From assembly GCA_900546065.1 (NCBI GenBank), contig URBK01000005.1, positions 70,625 through 134,624 of the forward strand: a DNA stretch of 64,000 bases, written 5' to 3'. The stretch is from an uncultured Alistipes sp. Lineage in GTDB: Bacteria; Bacteroidota; Bacteroidia; Bacteroidales; Rikenellaceae. Position 1 is the first letter of the stretch. Every line of letters begins with the position of its first letter. Positions 62,969 through 64,000 of this stretch are shown in pieces. The position numbers and the translations under genes were made by a program. The notes below the pieces were generated by a model. It did no database searches. It had not been told where the DNA came from and saw nothing but the letters and a program-made list of their open reading frames with translations.

Positions 62969-64000
62969 ATGCGCAAAGTTACGAAAATATTGTTAAAGGC
63001 GTTATCAGTGACTGTTTTGTTTCTGATATTTTGCCCCATCGTGCTCACGCTGCTCGTCTCGCTGCCGTCGGTTCAGAACTTTGTGGTGGACCGCGCCGTG
63101 AAGTACCTTTCGCGCAAGCTGGAGACCACCGTCTCGATCGACCGCATACGTCTCGGCGCGTGGGGAAGTATCCGTGTGGATGGGTTCTATGTCGAGGATT
63201 ATCAAAAAGATACGTTGCTGTATGTGGGGCGTCTGCAGCTCCACATGGCGGGCTTGCGCGACAACAGCGCGGGCATCGTTCTGCGTAACGGCGAGGTGAG
63301 CAATACGAAGCTCTATCTGCGAGAGACGCCAGAGGGTGTGATGAACATCAAGCAGGTTATGGACCGCCTCTCGAACAAGGAGAAGAAGGGCGGCGGCGAT
63401 TTCGGCTTCGGGATACGCAACGTACAGATTGACGACTTCACGCTCATTATCGAGCGGCAGGAGCACCGTGATCCCGAATACGGTATCGATTACAACGACA
63501 TGCACCTCGAGCATACGTCGGCCCTCATCGAGGGCTTCATGCTTCGCGGGAGCATGATCGGTGGCTACATACGCAACTTCTCAACCACGGAACATAGCGG
63601 TTTCAGGATAGACAACTTCACGGGCCGATTCTTGGTGGATCGTGGTCTTGTCGATCTTCGGGACTTCGAGATCGACACCGAGGAGTCGGCCATAAGGCTG
63701 AGCTCGCTGGTGCTGCGCGGCGAGGACTGGTCCTCGTACAAGGATTTCGTACACAACGTGGCCATCGACGGCGAGTTGTACGACACGTCGGTCTCGACCG
63801 ACGACATTGCGCACTTCGCACCCGGGCTGCTGCCGTGGAAACTTGCCGTGAAGGATATGAACGTGTCGGTATCGGGATCGGTCGCCGACATGAATGTCGA
63901 TGTCAGCAACATATCTTTCGGCGAGCATTCGTCGCTCAGTACGGATGTCTCGCTGCGCGGGCTGCCCGATGTGGCGCACACCACGATGACGGTCGATCTG
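62969..64000 (+). CDS. TamB-like translocation and assembly module protein, 3' truncated by window edge
   Basis: 344 N-terminal residues are visible and the frame runs off the window without a stop. One N-terminal membrane helix (VTVLFLIFCPIVLTLLVSL) is followed by the AsmA/TamB beginning PSVQNFVVDRAVKYLSRKL, where tandem beta strands start to wrap lipids. Family members are about 1400-1700 residues and span the periplasm to carry phospholipids or aid outer membrane protein assembly. The C-terminal DUF490 is outside the window. Divergent from tsaD, with 78 bp between starts. Confidence 0.9.
   Translation, partial: MRKVTKILLKALSVTVLFLIFCPIVLTLLVSLPSVQNFVVDRAVKYLSRKLETTVSIDRIRLGAWGSIRVDGFYVEDYQKDTLLYVGRLQLHMAGLRDNSAGIVLRNGEVSNTKLYLRETPEGVMNIKQVMDRLSNKEKKGGGDFGFGIRNVQIDDFTLIIERQEHRDPEYGIDYNDMHLEHTSALIEGFMLRGSMIGGYIRNFSTTEHSGFRIDNFTGRFLVDRGLVDLRDFEIDTEESAIRLSSLVLRGEDWSSYKDFVHNVAIDGELYDTSVSTDDIAHFAPGLLPWKLAVKDMNVSVSGSVADMNVDVSNISFGEHSSLSTDVSLRGLPDVAHTTMTVDL

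Overview
This window comes from a GC-rich chromosome of the phylum Bacteroidota, order Bacteroidales. The best guess is an Alistipes-like gut member of the Rikenellaceae. The grounds are a SusC/SusD pair, the fused LpxC-FabZ gene next to lpxA, many lipoproteins, and the recurring Bacteroidota promoter pattern TTTG, 19-20 bases, TAnnTTTG. The genus is an inference and no 16S gene is present. The only RNA gene of a standard class is one tRNA-Ala.

Layout. 1-2100: the 3' part of an RND efflux pump gene and a small PII-like gene. 2466-11755: a cluster of sugar-type oxidoreductases (Gfo/Idh/MocA proteins, a cupin, an exported TIM-barrel protein), a multiheme cytochrome c fused to a SUMF1 domain, both subunits of the System II cytochrome c assembly machine (CcsB/ResB and CcsA), and a GH43 protein. 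11756-14435: a tail-tube gene broken by one stop codon, der, and a gene-free stretch holding two kinds of tandem repeat. 14436-22691: a polysaccharide utilisation locus (SusC, SusD, a surface glycan-binding-type lipoprotein) and a membrane-anchored AraC protein. 23731-27999: an outer membrane beta-barrel, PhoH, PepD and a lipid kinase. 28102-29218: a lipoprotein and tRNA-Ala. 29218-36606: a complete TPP-riboswitch-controlled thiamine operon, thiS-thiE-thiG-thiC-HEAT gene-thiH-thiF-thiE/thiD. 36806-41791: a TlpA-type thioredoxin, a RluA-type pseudouridine synthase and a CoA transferase. 41856-48926: rimP-nusA-infB, and lpxC/fabZ-lpxA. 49044-53632: a TonB-like protein, small hypotheticals, a K+/H+ antiporter, a YgbA-family protein and an HD hydrolase. 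53769-56915: a candidate small RNA and the KorAB oxidoreductase. 57002-60486: a DMT transporter, a LexA/CI-like repressor, and facing it a small gene plus an intact-looking phage terminase large subunit. 60562-64000: a nitronate monooxygenase-like flavoprotein, TsaD and the start of a TamB-like gene.

Most of the window is core metabolism. Two regions look least ordinary. The first (3.9-10.8 kb) may be an envelope redox system in which exported sugar oxidoreductases work beside a dedicated cytochrome c. The second (57.9-60.5 kb) is a lone TerL module under a self-cleaving-type repressor, with no other phage genes around it. A separate phage-type relic lies at 11.9-12.4 kb. All functions are read from motifs and context by eye; no database search was run.
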